A stretch of 64,000 nt of DNA from Streptomyces sp. NBC_00306 (GCF_036169555.1 NZ_CP108032.1:4898001-4962000); one strand, 5' to 3'; positions 16,039 to 24,564 are shown, numbered from the stretch's first letter. Notes: generated by a model not told the origin, from the letters alone. A program made the numbers and translations.

Positions 16039-17634
16039 GTGTCATCAGCGTCCCCCGCTGCCGCGCCCGCATCGAACCCGGACGTCGTCCTGGTTGTCGA
16101 TTTCGGCGCCCAGTACGCCCAGCTCATCGCCCGCCGTGTCCGTGAGGCCCGGGTCTACAGCGAGATCGTCCCCTCGACGATGCCCGTCGCCGAGATGCTG
16201 GCCAAGAACCCCAAGGCGATCATCCTCTCCGGCGGTCCCTCGTCCGTCTACGCGGAGGGCGCCCCGCGCCTGGACCGCGCGATCTTCGAGGCCGGGGTCC
16301 CCGTCTTCGGCATGTGCTACGGCTTCCAGCTGATGGCCACGACCCTCGGCGGCACCGTCGACAACACGGGGGCGCGTGAGTACGGCCGTACCCCGCTGCA
16401 CGTCTCCAAGGCCGGTTCGACGCTCTTCGAGGGCACCCCGTCCGAGCAGCCGGTGTGGATGTCCCACGGCGACGCCTGCTCCGCCGCCCCGGAGGGCTTC
16501 ACAGTCACCGCGTCCACGGACGTGGTCCCCGTCGCCGCCTTCGAGAACGACGAGAAGAAGCTGTACGGCGTGCAGTACCACCCCGAGGTGATGCACTCCA
16601 CGCACGGCCAGCAGGTTCTCGAGCACTTCCTCTACCGGGGGGCCGGCATCGAGCCGACCTGGACCACCGGGAACGTCATCGAGGAGCAGGTCGCCGCCAT
16701 CCGCGAGCAGGTCGGCGACAAGCGCGCGATCTGCGGGCTGTCCGGCGGCGTGGACTCCGCGGTGGCCGCCGCTCTCGTGCAGAAGGCCATCGGCTCCCAG
16801 CTGACCTGTGTGTACGTCGACCACGGTCTGATGCGCAAGGGTGAGACCGAGCAGGTCGAGAAGGACTTCGTCGCGGCAACGGGCGTACAGCTCAAGGTCG
16901 TCGACGCCGAGGAGCGTTTCCTCGACGCGCTGAAGGGGGTCGCCGACCCCGAGCAGAAGCGGAAGATCATCGGCCGCGAGTTCATCCGGGTCTTCGAGCA
17001 GGCGCAGGCCGAGATCGTGGCCGAGGCCGAGGCCGGCGAGGAAGTCGCCTTCCTCGTCCAGGGCACGCTCTACCCGGACGTCGTCGAGTCCGGCGGCGGC
17101 AGCGGTACCGCCAACATCAAGTCGCACCACAACGTCGGCGGTCTGCCCGAGGACCTGGAGTTCCAGCTCGTCGAGCCGCTGCGCCAGCTGTTCAAGGACG
17201 AGGTCCGGATGGTCGGCCAGGAACTGGGCCTGCCGGAGGAGATCGTCCAGCGCCAGCCGTTCCCGGGCCCCGGCCTCGGCATCCGGATCGTCGGCGACGT
17301 CACCAAGGAGCGGCTCGACCTCCTGCGCGAGGCCGACTCCATCGCCCGCGAGGAGCTGACCGCGGCCGGTCTCGACCGTGACATCTGGCAGTGCCCGGTG
17401 GTGCTGCTCGCCGATGTCCGCAGTGTCGGTGTCCAGGGTGACGGACGCACCTACGGCCACCCGATCGTCCTGCGTCCCGTGTCCTCCGAGGACGCCATGA
17501 CGGCGGACTGGACGCGGATGCCGTACGACGTGCTGGCGAAGATCTCGACCCGCATCACCAACGAGGTCGCGGACGTCAACCGCGTGGTCCTCGACGTGAC
17601 GAGCAAGCCGCCGGGCACCATCGAGTGGGAGTAG
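16039..17634 (+). CDS. guaA: GMP synthase (glutamine-hydrolysing)
   Basis: 531 aa; amidates XMP to GMP with ATP and glutamine, last step of GMP synthesis. The N-terminal class I glutamine amidotransferase has nucleophile Cys93 in FGMCYGFQ and the YHPEV His/Glu. The ATP pyrophosphatase domain has the P-loop SGGVDSAV. The C-terminal dimerisation domain ends in the expected PPGTIEWE. GTG 16039 is chosen because GGAAGG sits 6 nt upstream; an upstream open frame to 14887 is a GC-bias artefact. Length matches the family (about 525). Confidence 0.98.
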   Translation: MSSASPAAAPASNPDVVLVVDFGAQYAQLIARRVREARVYSEIVPSTMPVAEMLAKNPKAIILSGGPSSVYAEGAPRLDRAIFEAGVPVFGMCYGFQLMATTLGGTVDNTGAREYGRTPLHVSKAGSTLFEGTPSEQPVWMSHGDACSAAPEGFTVTASTDVVPVAAFENDEKKLYGVQYHPEVMHSTHGQQVLEHFLYRGAGIEPTWTTGNVIEEQVAAIREQVGDKRAICGLSGGVDSAVAAALVQKAIGSQLTCVYVDHGLMRKGETEQVEKDFVAATGVQLKVVDAEERFLDALKGVADPEQKRKIIGREFIRVFEQAQAEIVAEAEAGEEVAFLVQGTLYPDVVESGGGSGTANIKSHHNVGGLPEDLEFQLVEPLRQLFKDEVRMVGQELGLPEEIVQRQPFPGPGLGIRIVGDVTKERLDLLREADSIAREELTAAGLDRDIWQCPVVLLADVRSVGVQGDGRTYGHPIVLRPVSSEDAMTADWTRMPYDVLAKISTRITNEVADVNRVVLDVTSKPPGTIEWE

Positions 17635-17650
17635 TCCCCGGGCAGTTCCG

Positions 17651-18094
17651 CTACGACGGCTTCTCCAGTTCGAAGTCGTCGTAGTGGAAGCCCGGCGAGA
17701 CGACGCAGGTCACCAGCGCCGGCTCCGTTCCCGCCGGGTCCGCCGACTGCCAGGTGCCGGCGGGCACCAGCAGCTGCGGCATCTCGCCGGACTCCACCGA
17801 CGGGCCGAGCCTGAGCGTCGTGTCGTGCGACGGCTCGTCCCCGGTGCCCCCGAGGTGCAGCCGCAGCGGGCCGCCGCGGTGCCACAGCCACAGCTCGTCC
17901 GACCGCACCCGGTGCCAGCGCGAGCGCTCGCCGGGGTGCAGCAGGAAGTAGATACCGGTGGCGTAGGCCCGCTCGCCGGGGTAGCCGGGCGGGGTCGTCC
18001 CGCCGGGCGTCCGCCAGGTCTCCCTGAACCATCCGCCCTCGACATGGCGCTCCAGCCCGAGCAGCGGAACCAGCGGGGAAGTGTGTTCGCTCAT
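17651..18094 (-). CDS. cupin-fold protein, DUF985 (Cupin_5) family
   Basis: 147-aa single-domain cupin. Recognisable DUF985 features are LERHVEGGWFRETWR near the N-terminus, the IYFLLHPGERSRWHRV strand pair, WLWHRGGPL and the C-terminal TCVVSPGFHYDDFEL. Members are small cytoplasmic beta-barrels of mostly unknown activity, some acting on sugars or lipids. ATG 18094 is preferred to 18112. It converges with guaA, leaving only 16 bp between stop codons, and is divergent from the aldolase gene. Confidence 0.85.
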   Translation of the reverse strand: MSEHTSPLVPLLGLERHVEGGWFRETWRTPGGTTPPGYPGERAYATGIYFLLHPGERSRWHRVRSDELWLWHRGGPLRLHLGGTGDEPSHDTTLRLGPSVESGEMPQLLVPAGTWQSADPAGTEPALVTCVVSPGFHYDDFELEKPS

Positions 18095-18150
18095 GGGGGC
18101 ATTCTCGCGCAAGGGACGTGAAGTCTCTGGTCAGTTGAGGTACCCGGAGG

Positions 18151-18156
18151 TAGCTT
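18151..18156 (+). promoter_or_regulatory. -10 box TAGCTT, leaderless start
   Basis: TAGCTT ends exactly 7 nt before ATG 18164. TGGTCA at 18128-18133 is a possible -35 with 17-bp spacing. GGAGGT directly upstream is too far from the ATG if the RNA starts at it, so the aldolase is probably leaderless. Confidence 0.5.
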
Positions 18157-18163
18157 CCGTGCC

Positions 18164-18952
18164 ATGACTGAGACGCCCTCGCCGATACCGGTTGACCAGC
18201 TGCGATTCGCCATGCCGCCCGTGCACGAGACCGTCGCCGACGAGCGTGCGTACCGCAAGGAGCGGCTCGCGGGGGCGCTGCGGCTCTTCGGCCGGTTCGG
18301 ATACGAGGACGGGGTGTCCGGGCATGTCACCGCGCGGGACCCGGAGTTCGCGGACTGCTTCTGGGTCAACCCCTTCGGTGTGCCGTTCGCGCATGTCACG
18401 GCCGGGGACCTGGTGCTGGCGAACGGCCAGGGGCAGGTCGTCGCCGGGCGTCACCATGTCAACCAGGCCGCCTTCGCGGTGCACGCCCAGGTCCACCGCG
18501 CGCGGCCGGACGTCGTCGCCGTCGCCCACACCCACTCCGTGCACGGACGCGCGCTGTCGGCGCTCGGCGAGCTGATCGAGCCGATCACCCAGGAGGCGTG
18601 CGCCTTCTACGAGGACCACGCGCTGATGGACCGCTACACCGGTGTGGTGGTCGACGAGGAGGAAGGCCGGCGCATCGCCGAGGCCCTCGGCCCGCACAAA
18701 GCCGCCGTCCTGCGCAACCACGGACTGCTGACCGTCGGCGACTCGGTCGACGCCGCCGCCTGGTGGTTCATCTCCATGGAACGCTGCGCCCAGGTGCAGC
18801 TCACGGCGCGGGCGGCGGGCAAGCCCGCGCTGATCGATCACCGTGACGCGGTGGCCACCCGCGAGCAGCTCGGCACCGATCTGGTCGCGTGGATCAACTA
18901 CCAGCCGCTGTGGCAGCAGATCAGCCGGGCGGAACCCGGGCTTCTCCAGTAG
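18164..18952 (+). CDS. class II aldolase/adducin family protein
   Basis: 262 aa, single aldolase_II domain. Zinc ligands are visible in AHTHSVHG and RNHGLL, with the acidic residue in TQEACAFYEDH and the N-terminal FGYEDGVSGHVTARDP of the adducin-like branch. Enzymes of this fold split or decarboxylate sugar phosphates such as fuculose- or ribulose-phosphates, but this branch (with the FAMPPVHETV-type N-terminus) is not assigned to a substrate. No pathway neighbours help. Probably cytoplasmic and tetrameric. Confidence 0.88.
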   Translation: MTETPSPIPVDQLRFAMPPVHETVADERAYRKERLAGALRLFGRFGYEDGVSGHVTARDPEFADCFWVNPFGVPFAHVTAGDLVLANGQGQVVAGRHHVNQAAFAVHAQVHRARPDVVAVAHTHSVHGRALSALGELIEPITQEACAFYEDHALMDRYTGVVVDEEEGRRIAEALGPHKAAVLRNHGLLTVGDSVDAAAWWFISMERCAQVQLTARAAGKPALIDHRDAVATREQLGTDLVAWINYQPLWQQISRAEPGLLQ

Positions 18953-19029
18953 TCTCCCGTCAACGTAGCGGCGCCGTATTCACCCCCTGTGGCCTCGGGC
19001 GCCGGAGCGCGCGCCCCTTGCGTACGGCA

Positions 19030-19045
19030 CAATTCCCTGGAATTG
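19030..19045. promoter_or_regulatory. AT-rich palindrome CAATTCCCTGGAATTG
   Basis: Two perfect 7-bp arms (CAATTCC and GGAATTG) around CT. The AT content is striking against the surrounding GC-rich DNA. It ends just before the ribosome binding site of the gene at 19064, so it is a candidate operator. Confidence 0.5.
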
Positions 19046-19063
19046 CAAGGAAGTTCGGTCGAC

Positions 19064-20332
19064 GTGGGGCTCGGAAGGCGGCAGACGTTCGTGGCGGTGC
19101 AGGAAGCGGGACAGTGCGAGGAGTGCACGCACGGCGCACGCGAGGGTCATCGGCGCGCGGTCGCCGCGTTTCTCGCACGACGGGACGAACTGGCCGCGGG
19201 GCAGGGTCTGCCCGCCGGGGTCGCCCACTCGCCGGGCGCTTCGCGCCAGTGGGTGTCGGACGAACTGACCCAGTCGGCACGCGGGGTCGCCGACCGCAGC
19301 CGTGAAGCCGGCGACGCCTGGCTCCAGTTGATCTGGCAGCGCTCGGTGATCGCGGTGTGGGCGGCCGTGGTGGCGCTGGCGCTCGGACAGAGCGTGACGG
19401 CGATAGGCGCGGGCTGGACCGCCGCACGTACGGCGGGACTCCTCGCCGCGGTCCTCTTCGGCGCGCTCCTGACCGTGACCGCCCGGCTGCACCGCGCCCG
19501 CGGCGGCCTCCTGGCGCCCCTCATCGGCGAGGACAACCGGCTCTCCACCTCCCGCGCGGTCGCCGTCACCTGGGTCCTGCTGGTCGCCTACGCCGTGCTG
19601 GTGATCGCCTTCGAGCTGGCGCTCGCCTCCGCCCCCTCCCGCCGGGACACCCTGATCGACGGCCTCGGTCTCGCCCGGGGCGCGGGCCTGCTCTCCGTCC
19701 TCGCCCTCACGTGCGCCATCGCCGTGGCCGTCCGCCGGGTGGTGGCCCTGCGGGTCGTGGCACGGCGGCTCCAGAAGGTGCGCGCGGACCGGCCGCGCCT
19801 GGCCGACCTGCTTTGCGACGACAGCGGCCGCGGCAGTTTCGCGGACGTGCAGTACGTCCTGGTCGGCGCGGTCGCCATGGTCTTCACGCTGGTGTGCCTC
19901 GCCCGCCGGCCCGAGCGGCTGCCCGATCTGCCGTGGGGCCTCGCGCTGCTGGTCGCCGTCTCGGCGGTGACGTACTTCGCGGGGAAGTACGCGGAGGGCG
20001 GCCGGCCGGTCGTCTTCTCGGTGGTCCGGGCGCGCGAGGCCGGGGACCTGGACGCCCCCATCCGTACCGGCGACGACATCGAGATCCGCGGCACCGGCTT
20101 CGTACCGCCCGGCGCGGGCTCCCCGGACCGCCTCGCCCGGCTGGTCGTGCGTATCGGCACGGTCCACGTCCACGTCCCGCTGATCCCGGTCCCCGGCGGT
20201 TTCGCCAACCCCACCGACACCGTGCTGACGGTGCCGGTCCCCGTGGAGGTCGAGCCCGGGCGGGTCGAGGTGCAGGTGGTGACCGCCGCCGGCGGTGAGA
20301 GCAGCCCGGTCGTCATCGATGTGACCGACTGA
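19064..20332 (+). CDS. multi-span membrane protein of unknown function
   Basis: 422 aa from GTG 19064, chosen because AAGGAAG is 10 nt upstream; GTG 18989 or 19091 are alternatives. The N-terminus has a CxxC (GQCEECTHG) and helical cytosolic segment, followed by about seven hydrophobic helices in the middle (for example VIAVWAAVVALALG, LLVAYAVLVIAFELAL, YVLVGAVAMVFTLVCLA). The C-terminal 120 residues are a soluble beta-rich domain resembling IPT/TIG-like folds (GDDIEIRGTGFVPP...VPVPVEVEPGRVEVQV). I do not recognise a named family. The combination suggests an envelope protein with a binding domain. Confidence 0.75.
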   Translation: MGLGRRQTFVAVQEAGQCEECTHGAREGHRRAVAAFLARRDELAAGQGLPAGVAHSPGASRQWVSDELTQSARGVADRSREAGDAWLQLIWQRSVIAVWAAVVALALGQSVTAIGAGWTAARTAGLLAAVLFGALLTVTARLHRARGGLLAPLIGEDNRLSTSRAVAVTWVLLVAYAVLVIAFELALASAPSRRDTLIDGLGLARGAGLLSVLALTCAIAVAVRRVVALRVVARRLQKVRADRPRLADLLCDDSGRGSFADVQYVLVGAVAMVFTLVCLARRPERLPDLPWGLALLVAVSAVTYFAGKYAEGGRPVVFSVVRAREAGDLDAPIRTGDDIEIRGTGFVPPGAGSPDRLARLVVRIGTVHVHVPLIPVPGGFANPTDTVLTVPVPVEVEPGRVEVQVVTAAGGESSPVVIDVTD

Positions 20333-20425
20333 TCCGGCCCGTCACGGGCGAGCACTCCCGGGGTGGTTGTCGCAGTGTGAGCCGCATGCCTGGTGAGCCG
20401 CGCGGCGACGACGTACGTATGGTCA

Positions 20426-20439
20426 GTTGACGGGTCAAC
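20426..20439. promoter_or_regulatory. palindrome GTTGACGGGTCAAC upstream of DoxX gene
   Basis: Perfect 6-bp arms around GG, 17 bp before the ATG at 20457. The left arm contains TTGAC, which could be a -35 element, although no -10 fits between it and the gene. Candidate operator. Confidence 0.45.
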
Positions 20440-20456
20440 CGAAGGCGGGACCAGCG

Positions 20457-20981
20457 ATGACACATACATATCGGACGACATCCGGCTACGGCACGATCGA
20501 CGGCGGACACCACGGCGGCTGGAGGGAGCGGGCGAGTCAGTACGCCCTGCTGCCGCTGCGGATCTTCCTCGGCGTGACCTTCATCTACGCGGGGATCGAC
20601 AAGCTCACCGACAGCCAGTTCATGGCGGCGAGCGGCACCGGCTCGGTCGGGGACCTGATGCGCAGTGTGCGGGACAGCTCCGCCGTCCCCGGGCTCGTCG
20701 ACCTCGCCCTCAAGAGCCCCGAGAACTTCGGCTACGCGATCGCCTTCGGAGAGCTCGCCGTCGGCATCGGCACCCTCGTCGGACTGCTCGCCCGGCTGGC
20801 CGCGTTCGGTGGCGCGCTCATCTCGCTGAGCCTGTGGCTGACCGTCAGCTGGCAGACCGAGCCGTACTACTACGGCAACGACCTGGCCTACCTGATGGCC
20901 TGGCTGCCGCTGGTGCTCGCCGGGGCGTCGGTCCTGTCCGTCGACGCCGCCATCGCCTCCCGGCGACGGCGCACCTTGTAG
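20457..20981 (+). CDS. DoxX family membrane protein
   Basis: 174 aa. After a 30-residue hydrophilic N-terminus come four membrane helices with DoxX hallmarks: LPLRIFLGVTFIYAGIDKL, FGYAIAFGELAVGIGTLVGL, LISLSLWLTVSW and LMAWLPLVLAGAS. DoxX proteins are implicated in thiosulfate oxidation in archaea and in redox or sulfur stress in actinobacteria. ATG 20457 follows GGCGGGA; a TTG at 20427 falls in the palindrome. The 3' end overlaps the convergent gene by 94 bp. Confidence 0.88.
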   Translation: MTHTYRTTSGYGTIDGGHHGGWRERASQYALLPLRIFLGVTFIYAGIDKLTDSQFMAASGTGSVGDLMRSVRDSSAVPGLVDLALKSPENFGYAIAFGELAVGIGTLVGLLARLAAFGGALISLSLWLTVSWQTEPYYYGNDLAYLMAWLPLVLAGASVLSVDAAIASRRRRTL

Positions 20982-21163
20982 TCCACCAGACCCACCGCCC
21001 CGGACAGGAACAGACCGCCGAAGACCACCGGGAAGACCACGAACCACGGGATCTGCCAGGTGCCGGCCGCATCGCCGGCGTACAGCAGCGCTGCGGCCAG
21101 CACCGCCAGACCCGCGACCACCTTGCCCGGCCTGAACGCATGCCGGATGTCACGACGCGGCAC
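20888..21163 (-). CDS. small two-helix membrane protein
   Basis: 91 aa with two hydrophobic helices (VVAGLAVLAAALLYAG and IPWFVVFPVVFGGLFLSGAVG) and a charged C-terminus. ATG 21163 overlaps the last 14 nt of the upstream PspC gene on the same strand, so it is probably translationally coupled and part of that operon. Its last 94 bp lie under the 3' end of the DoxX gene on the other strand. Function unknown; context suggests envelope stress response. Confidence 0.72.
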   Translation of the reverse strand: MPRRDIRHAFRPGKVVAGLAVLAAALLYAGDAAGTWQIPWFVVFPVVFGGLFLSGAVGLVDYKVRRRREAMAASTDRTDAPASTSGSQAIR

Positions 21164-22442
21164 GGGTCACCTCCACCTGTCCGACGCCCACTTCGAGGCG
21201 GAGTTCGATCGTGCCCGACGGCTTGACCCCGGCGGGCGGCGACAGCGTCTGCTGCCGCTGCTGACCGGGCTGGACGTCGATGTCGTTCTTCGCGTCGCCG
21301 GGCAGCCTGATGTCGCCCAGTCCGACCTCGGCCCGCAGCTTCACCGGAGCGTTCTTCGGGACGACGACCTTCACGCCCCCGGCCCCGACCTCCACCCGTG
21401 TCGACAGGGTCTCGCCCGCGGGGACGGCGGCGGCGGAGAGGTCGAGAGTGCCGATGCCCGAGCCCAGTTCGTACCGCGGTGCCACGGCCGCGACCGAGGC
21501 CGGCTTCCAGTCCGTCCGCGCCCACTCGGTACTGATGTCCTTCGGAAGCGCGGCGGCGCCCGCCAGCAGAACCGCCGTGATCCCCGTCATCAGCACCGTG
21601 CCGAAGCCGGTACGGCCCAGCACCGAACTGACCAGCAGTCCGAGGCCGAACACCGCCAGCGCGCAGACCAGACCGATCTGCAGGCTCGTGCCCAGCGGAT
21701 GGGTCTCCCAGCTCGCGGCCGTGCCCGTACCGCCGGCGGCCAGGGCGAGCAGGAACACCGTGCCGCCGATGCCGCGCGGACCGCGCGCACGGGTCCGGGC
21801 GGGGCGCTCCCGCTTCGGCTGGACCGCCTCCCCGAGCGCCGACTCCGGGCCCCACAGATAGCCGGACGGCACCGGCCCCGTCGTGCCGTCCTTGACGATC
21901 GGGTCGCGCCACCAGGACGGACTGTCGGGGGCGGGCGGCGCCTTCGTCTCCGGCGGTGCCTCGGCGACCGCGTGCGCCGTCGCCGGATCCAGCGGCGCAC
22001 CTTCGGGAACGACGCTGCGGCGACGCTGCGACCACACGGCCGCGCCGGCGGCCGCGACGGACAGGAGCACGGCGAAGGCGATCGTGCCCCCGTTGCTCAG
22101 CATCGTGAGGAACAGCCCGCAGCCGATCAGCGCGAGAAACACCGCCGTCAAGGACGCGCCCTCGACCCGGCCCGACAGCAGCCGCCGCCCCTCGGTCTCG
22201 TCGTCGTCCTCCTGCGGGATCAGCAGCCAGGCGAAGCCGTAGAAGATCAGGCCCACGCCGCCGGTCACCGACAGCACACCGATCACGATCCGGAAGATGA
22301 CCGGATCGAGGTCGAAGTAACGGCCGAGCCCGCCGCAGACGCCCGCCAGCACCTTCTGGCGGGGTGTGCGGCGCAGCGGCGCGTCGGGGTGCGTCTCGGG
22401 CGCCCCTTCCTGAGTCGCCTGCGGCGTGGTCGGCGAAGTCAT
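21150..22442 (-). CDS. PspC domain membrane protein
   Basis: 430 aa. The N-terminal PspC domain (RQKVLAGVCGGLGRYFDLDP, helix IFRIVIGVLSVTGGVGLIFYGFAWLLIP) is followed by further helices, a Trp/Pro-rich cytosolic linker, three more hydrophobic segments and a C-terminal soluble beta-helix-like domain (VEVGAGGVKVVVPKN, LRAEVGLGDIRLPG). That domain resembles the DUF2154/LiaF C-terminal fold. A PspC-LiaF-like architecture beside a PspC histidine kinase suggests it modulates that kinase in a Lia-type envelope stress system. ATG 22442 is chosen over 22478. Confidence 0.85.
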   Translation of the reverse strand: MTSPTTPQATQEGAPETHPDAPLRRTPRQKVLAGVCGGLGRYFDLDPVIFRIVIGVLSVTGGVGLIFYGFAWLLIPQEDDDETEGRRLLSGRVEGASLTAVFLALIGCGLFLTMLSNGGTIAFAVLLSVAAAGAAVWSQRRRSVVPEGAPLDPATAHAVAEAPPETKAPPAPDSPSWWRDPIVKDGTTGPVPSGYLWGPESALGEAVQPKRERPARTRARGPRGIGGTVFLLALAAGGTGTAASWETHPLGTSLQIGLVCALAVFGLGLLVSSVLGRTGFGTVLMTGITAVLLAGAAALPKDISTEWARTDWKPASVAAVAPRYELGSGIGTLDLSAAAVPAGETLSTRVEVGAGGVKVVVPKNAPVKLRAEVGLGDIRLPGDAKNDIDVQPGQQRQQTLSPPAGVKPSGTIELRLEVGVGQVEVTRAAS

Positions 22443-22484
22443 GGGTCCATGGTGACGGGCGCCCGGCGCGAACGGCACCCGGGC

Positions 22485-22546
22485 CGACCCTGGCCGTCCC
22501 CTGATATCCGCTGCCGCACTCAGGGTCGGATTAAGGGACGACCCTG
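22485..22546. promoter_or_regulatory. three CGACCCTG elements between PspC genes
   Basis: CGACCCTG occurs at 22485-22492 and 22539-22546, and its complement CAGGGTCG at 22521-22528. The last two form an 8-bp inverted repeat with a 10-nt centre. CCCTGATA also occurs at 22499-22506 and 22542-22549. The arrangement in the divergent region suits a NarL/LuxR-type regulator, most simply the response regulator encoded at 23875. Confidence 0.6.
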
Positions 22547-22582
22547 ATACCGCCGTGTGCCCCCGCGTGTGACGATCGGGTC

Positions 22583-23878
22583 ATGCCAGTCGCCACGCCC
22601 CGAGCCGCCGGACCCTCGCGCGCCACCGCGCCGGAGGAGGTGCCGGTGCGCAAGCTCTACCGCAGCGCCGACGGGCGGATGCTGGGCGGTGTGGCCCGCG
22701 GCCTCGCGGGCCATCTTGGCCTGCCGGTCATCTGGGTCCGGCTGGTCTTCCTCGCCCTGTTCCTCTCCAACGGCCTCGGGGTGCTGCTGTACGCGGTCTT
22801 CTGGATCGTCGTGCCGCTCGGCGTCGGCGGCAGGGCGGCCGAGCCGCGCTCCGTCTTCGAGACCACCCCCGACGGCAGACGCAAGCTCCGCAAGCCCGAC
22901 AAGGGCCAGCTGTTCGCGATGGTCGCGCTCCTCATCGGCGCCGCGATCTTCGCCCAGAACATCGACATGGGCGGTAGCGCCAACCGCTACATCTGGCCGA
23001 CCCTCCTGATCGGCGCCGGTGTGGTGCTGGTGTGGCGGCAGGCGGACAACGCCCGCCGGGCCCGCTGGACCCAGGCCGCAGGCCGCCGCCGCAGGCTGCT
23101 CCAGGTGGGCCGTGCGCTGGCCGGCGTGGCCCTGGTCGGCATGGGCCTGACCGTCTTCATGGTGGTGCGCGGCTCGGCCGCCCAGCTCGGCAACGTCCTG
23201 ACCGCCGCGATCGCGGTCATCGCCGGAGTCGCCCTGCTCGCCGGCCCCTGGCTGGTGCGGATGACGCAGGACCTCTCGGAGGAGCGGACGATGCGCATCC
23301 GGGCGCAGGAGCGCGCCGAGGTGGCCGCCCACGTCCACGACTCCGTCCTGCACACGCTCACCCTGATCCAGCGCAACGCCGATGACGGCGGCGAGGTCCG
23401 CCGCCTCGCCCGCGCCCAGGAGCGGGAGTTGCGGAACTGGCTGTACAAGCCCGAGGGCACCGGCAAGGAGGAGGACGAGGAGCCGGACACGCTCGCGGAG
23501 GCGGTGAAGAAGGCCGCCGCCGAGGTCGAGGACAAGCACGGCGTCCCGCTGGAGGTCGTCGTCGTCGGCGACTGCCCGCTCGACGAGAAACTGAGCGCAC
23601 AGATGCAGGCCGCACGCGAGGCAATGGTGAACGCGGCCAAGTACGGTGGCGAGGGCGGGGCGGTCCAGGTCTTCGCGGAGGTCGAGGGCCGTACGGTCTT
23701 CGTCTCCGTCAGGGACAGGGGGCCGGGCTTCGATCTGGATTCCGTACCGCGCGACCGTATGGGCGTCAGGGAATCGATCATCGGCCGTATGCAGCGCCAC
23801 GGCGGCACGGCACGGCTCACCTCGGCACCCGGCGAGGGCACGGAAGTGGAGCTCAAGATGGAGAGGGCGGACGGATGA
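22583..23878 (+). CDS. PspC-domain sensor histidine kinase
   Basis: 431 aa. The N-terminal PspC domain (RKLYRSADGRMLGGVARGLAGHLG) and about five membrane helices replace a conventional extracellular sensor. The phosphoacceptor is His252 in the HisKA_3 motif HDSVLHTLTLIQRNA; the HATPase region has AREAMVNAAKYG (N box) and VSVRDRGPGFDLD (G1), with GMGVRESI-like G2. Such kinases sense within the membrane and pair with LuxR regulators. Its stop overlaps the next gene (ATGA). Divergent from a second PspC protein. Confidence 0.93.
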   Translation: MPVATPRAAGPSRATAPEEVPVRKLYRSADGRMLGGVARGLAGHLGLPVIWVRLVFLALFLSNGLGVLLYAVFWIVVPLGVGGRAAEPRSVFETTPDGRRKLRKPDKGQLFAMVALLIGAAIFAQNIDMGGSANRYIWPTLLIGAGVVLVWRQADNARRARWTQAAGRRRRLLQVGRALAGVALVGMGLTVFMVVRGSAAQLGNVLTAAIAVIAGVALLAGPWLVRMTQDLSEERTMRIRAQERAEVAAHVHDSVLHTLTLIQRNADDGGEVRRLARAQERELRNWLYKPEGTGKEEDEEPDTLAEAVKKAAAEVEDKHGVPLEVVVVGDCPLDEKLSAQMQAAREAMVNAAKYGGEGGAVQVFAEVEGRTVFVSVRDRGPGFDLDSVPRDRMGVRESIIGRMQRHGGTARLTSAPGEGTEVELKMERADG

Positions 23879-24564
23879 CCGAGGCTGCGGGAGAGAGCAC
23901 CGAGCGGCGGGCGAGGGTCGTGCTCGTCGACGACCACCGGATGTTCCGCACCGGCGTGCAGGCGGAGATCGGCCAGACCGAGACCACCGGCGTGGAAGTG
24001 GTCGGCGAGGCCGCCGACGTGGACCAGGCGGTCACCGTGATCACCGCGACCCGGCCCGAGGTCGTCCTGCTGGACGTGCACCTCCCGGGCGGCGGAGGGG
24101 TCGAGGTGCTGCGGCGCTGCGCCTCGCTGATGTCGGCAGCGGACCGTCCCGTACGGTTCCTGGCGCTGTCCGTCTCGGATGCCGCCGAGGACGTGATCGG
24201 CGTGATCCGCGGCGGCGCCCGCGGTTACGTCACCAAGACCATCACCGGCACGGACCTGGTGAACTCGATCTTCCGGGTGCAGGACGGCGACGCGGTCTTC
24301 TCACCGCGGCTGGCCGGCTTCGTGCTCGACGCCTTCGCCTCGACGGACGCACCGCCCGTCGACGAGGACCTCGACCGCCTCACCCAGCGCGAGCGCGAGG
24401 TGCTGCGGCTGATCGCGCGGGGCTACGCGTACAAGGAGATCGCCAAGCAGCTCTTCATCTCGGTGAAGACGGTCGAGTCCCATGTCTCCGCCGTCCTGCG
24501 CAAACTCCAGCTGTCGAACCGTCACGAACTGACCCGGTGGGCGACGGCGCGACGACTCGTCTGA
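23875..24564 (+). CDS. LuxR/NarL-family response regulator
   Basis: 229 aa. The receiver domain has the acidic pair at D19-D20, phosphoacceptor Asp67 in VVLLDVHLPG, and the conserved Lys in YVTKTI. The C-terminal LuxR HTH spans about 167-226 (LTQREREVLRLIARGYAYKEIAKQL, TVESHVSAVLRKL). ATG 23875 overlaps the kinase stop by 4 nt, so the two are coupled. Likely binds the CGACCCTG dyads in the divergent promoter and controls both PspC transcripts; this is inference. Confidence 0.95.
   Translation: MTEAAGESTERRARVVLVDDHRMFRTGVQAEIGQTETTGVEVVGEAADVDQAVTVITATRPEVVLLDVHLPGGGGVEVLRRCASLMSAADRPVRFLALSVSDAAEDVIGVIRGGARGYVTKTITGTDLVNSIFRVQDGDAVFSPRLAGFVLDAFASTDAPPVDEDLDRLTQREREVLRLIARGYAYKEIAKQLFISVKTVESHVSAVLRKLQLSNRHELTRWATARRLV

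Noticed and set aside
22314..22322. Further TTA codons (for example near 22320, 28560, 33585, 14188)
   Set aside because: Each spans two codons in the correct frame (usually xGT-TAC), so they are not read as TTA. Only 7600 and 26830 are in frame.
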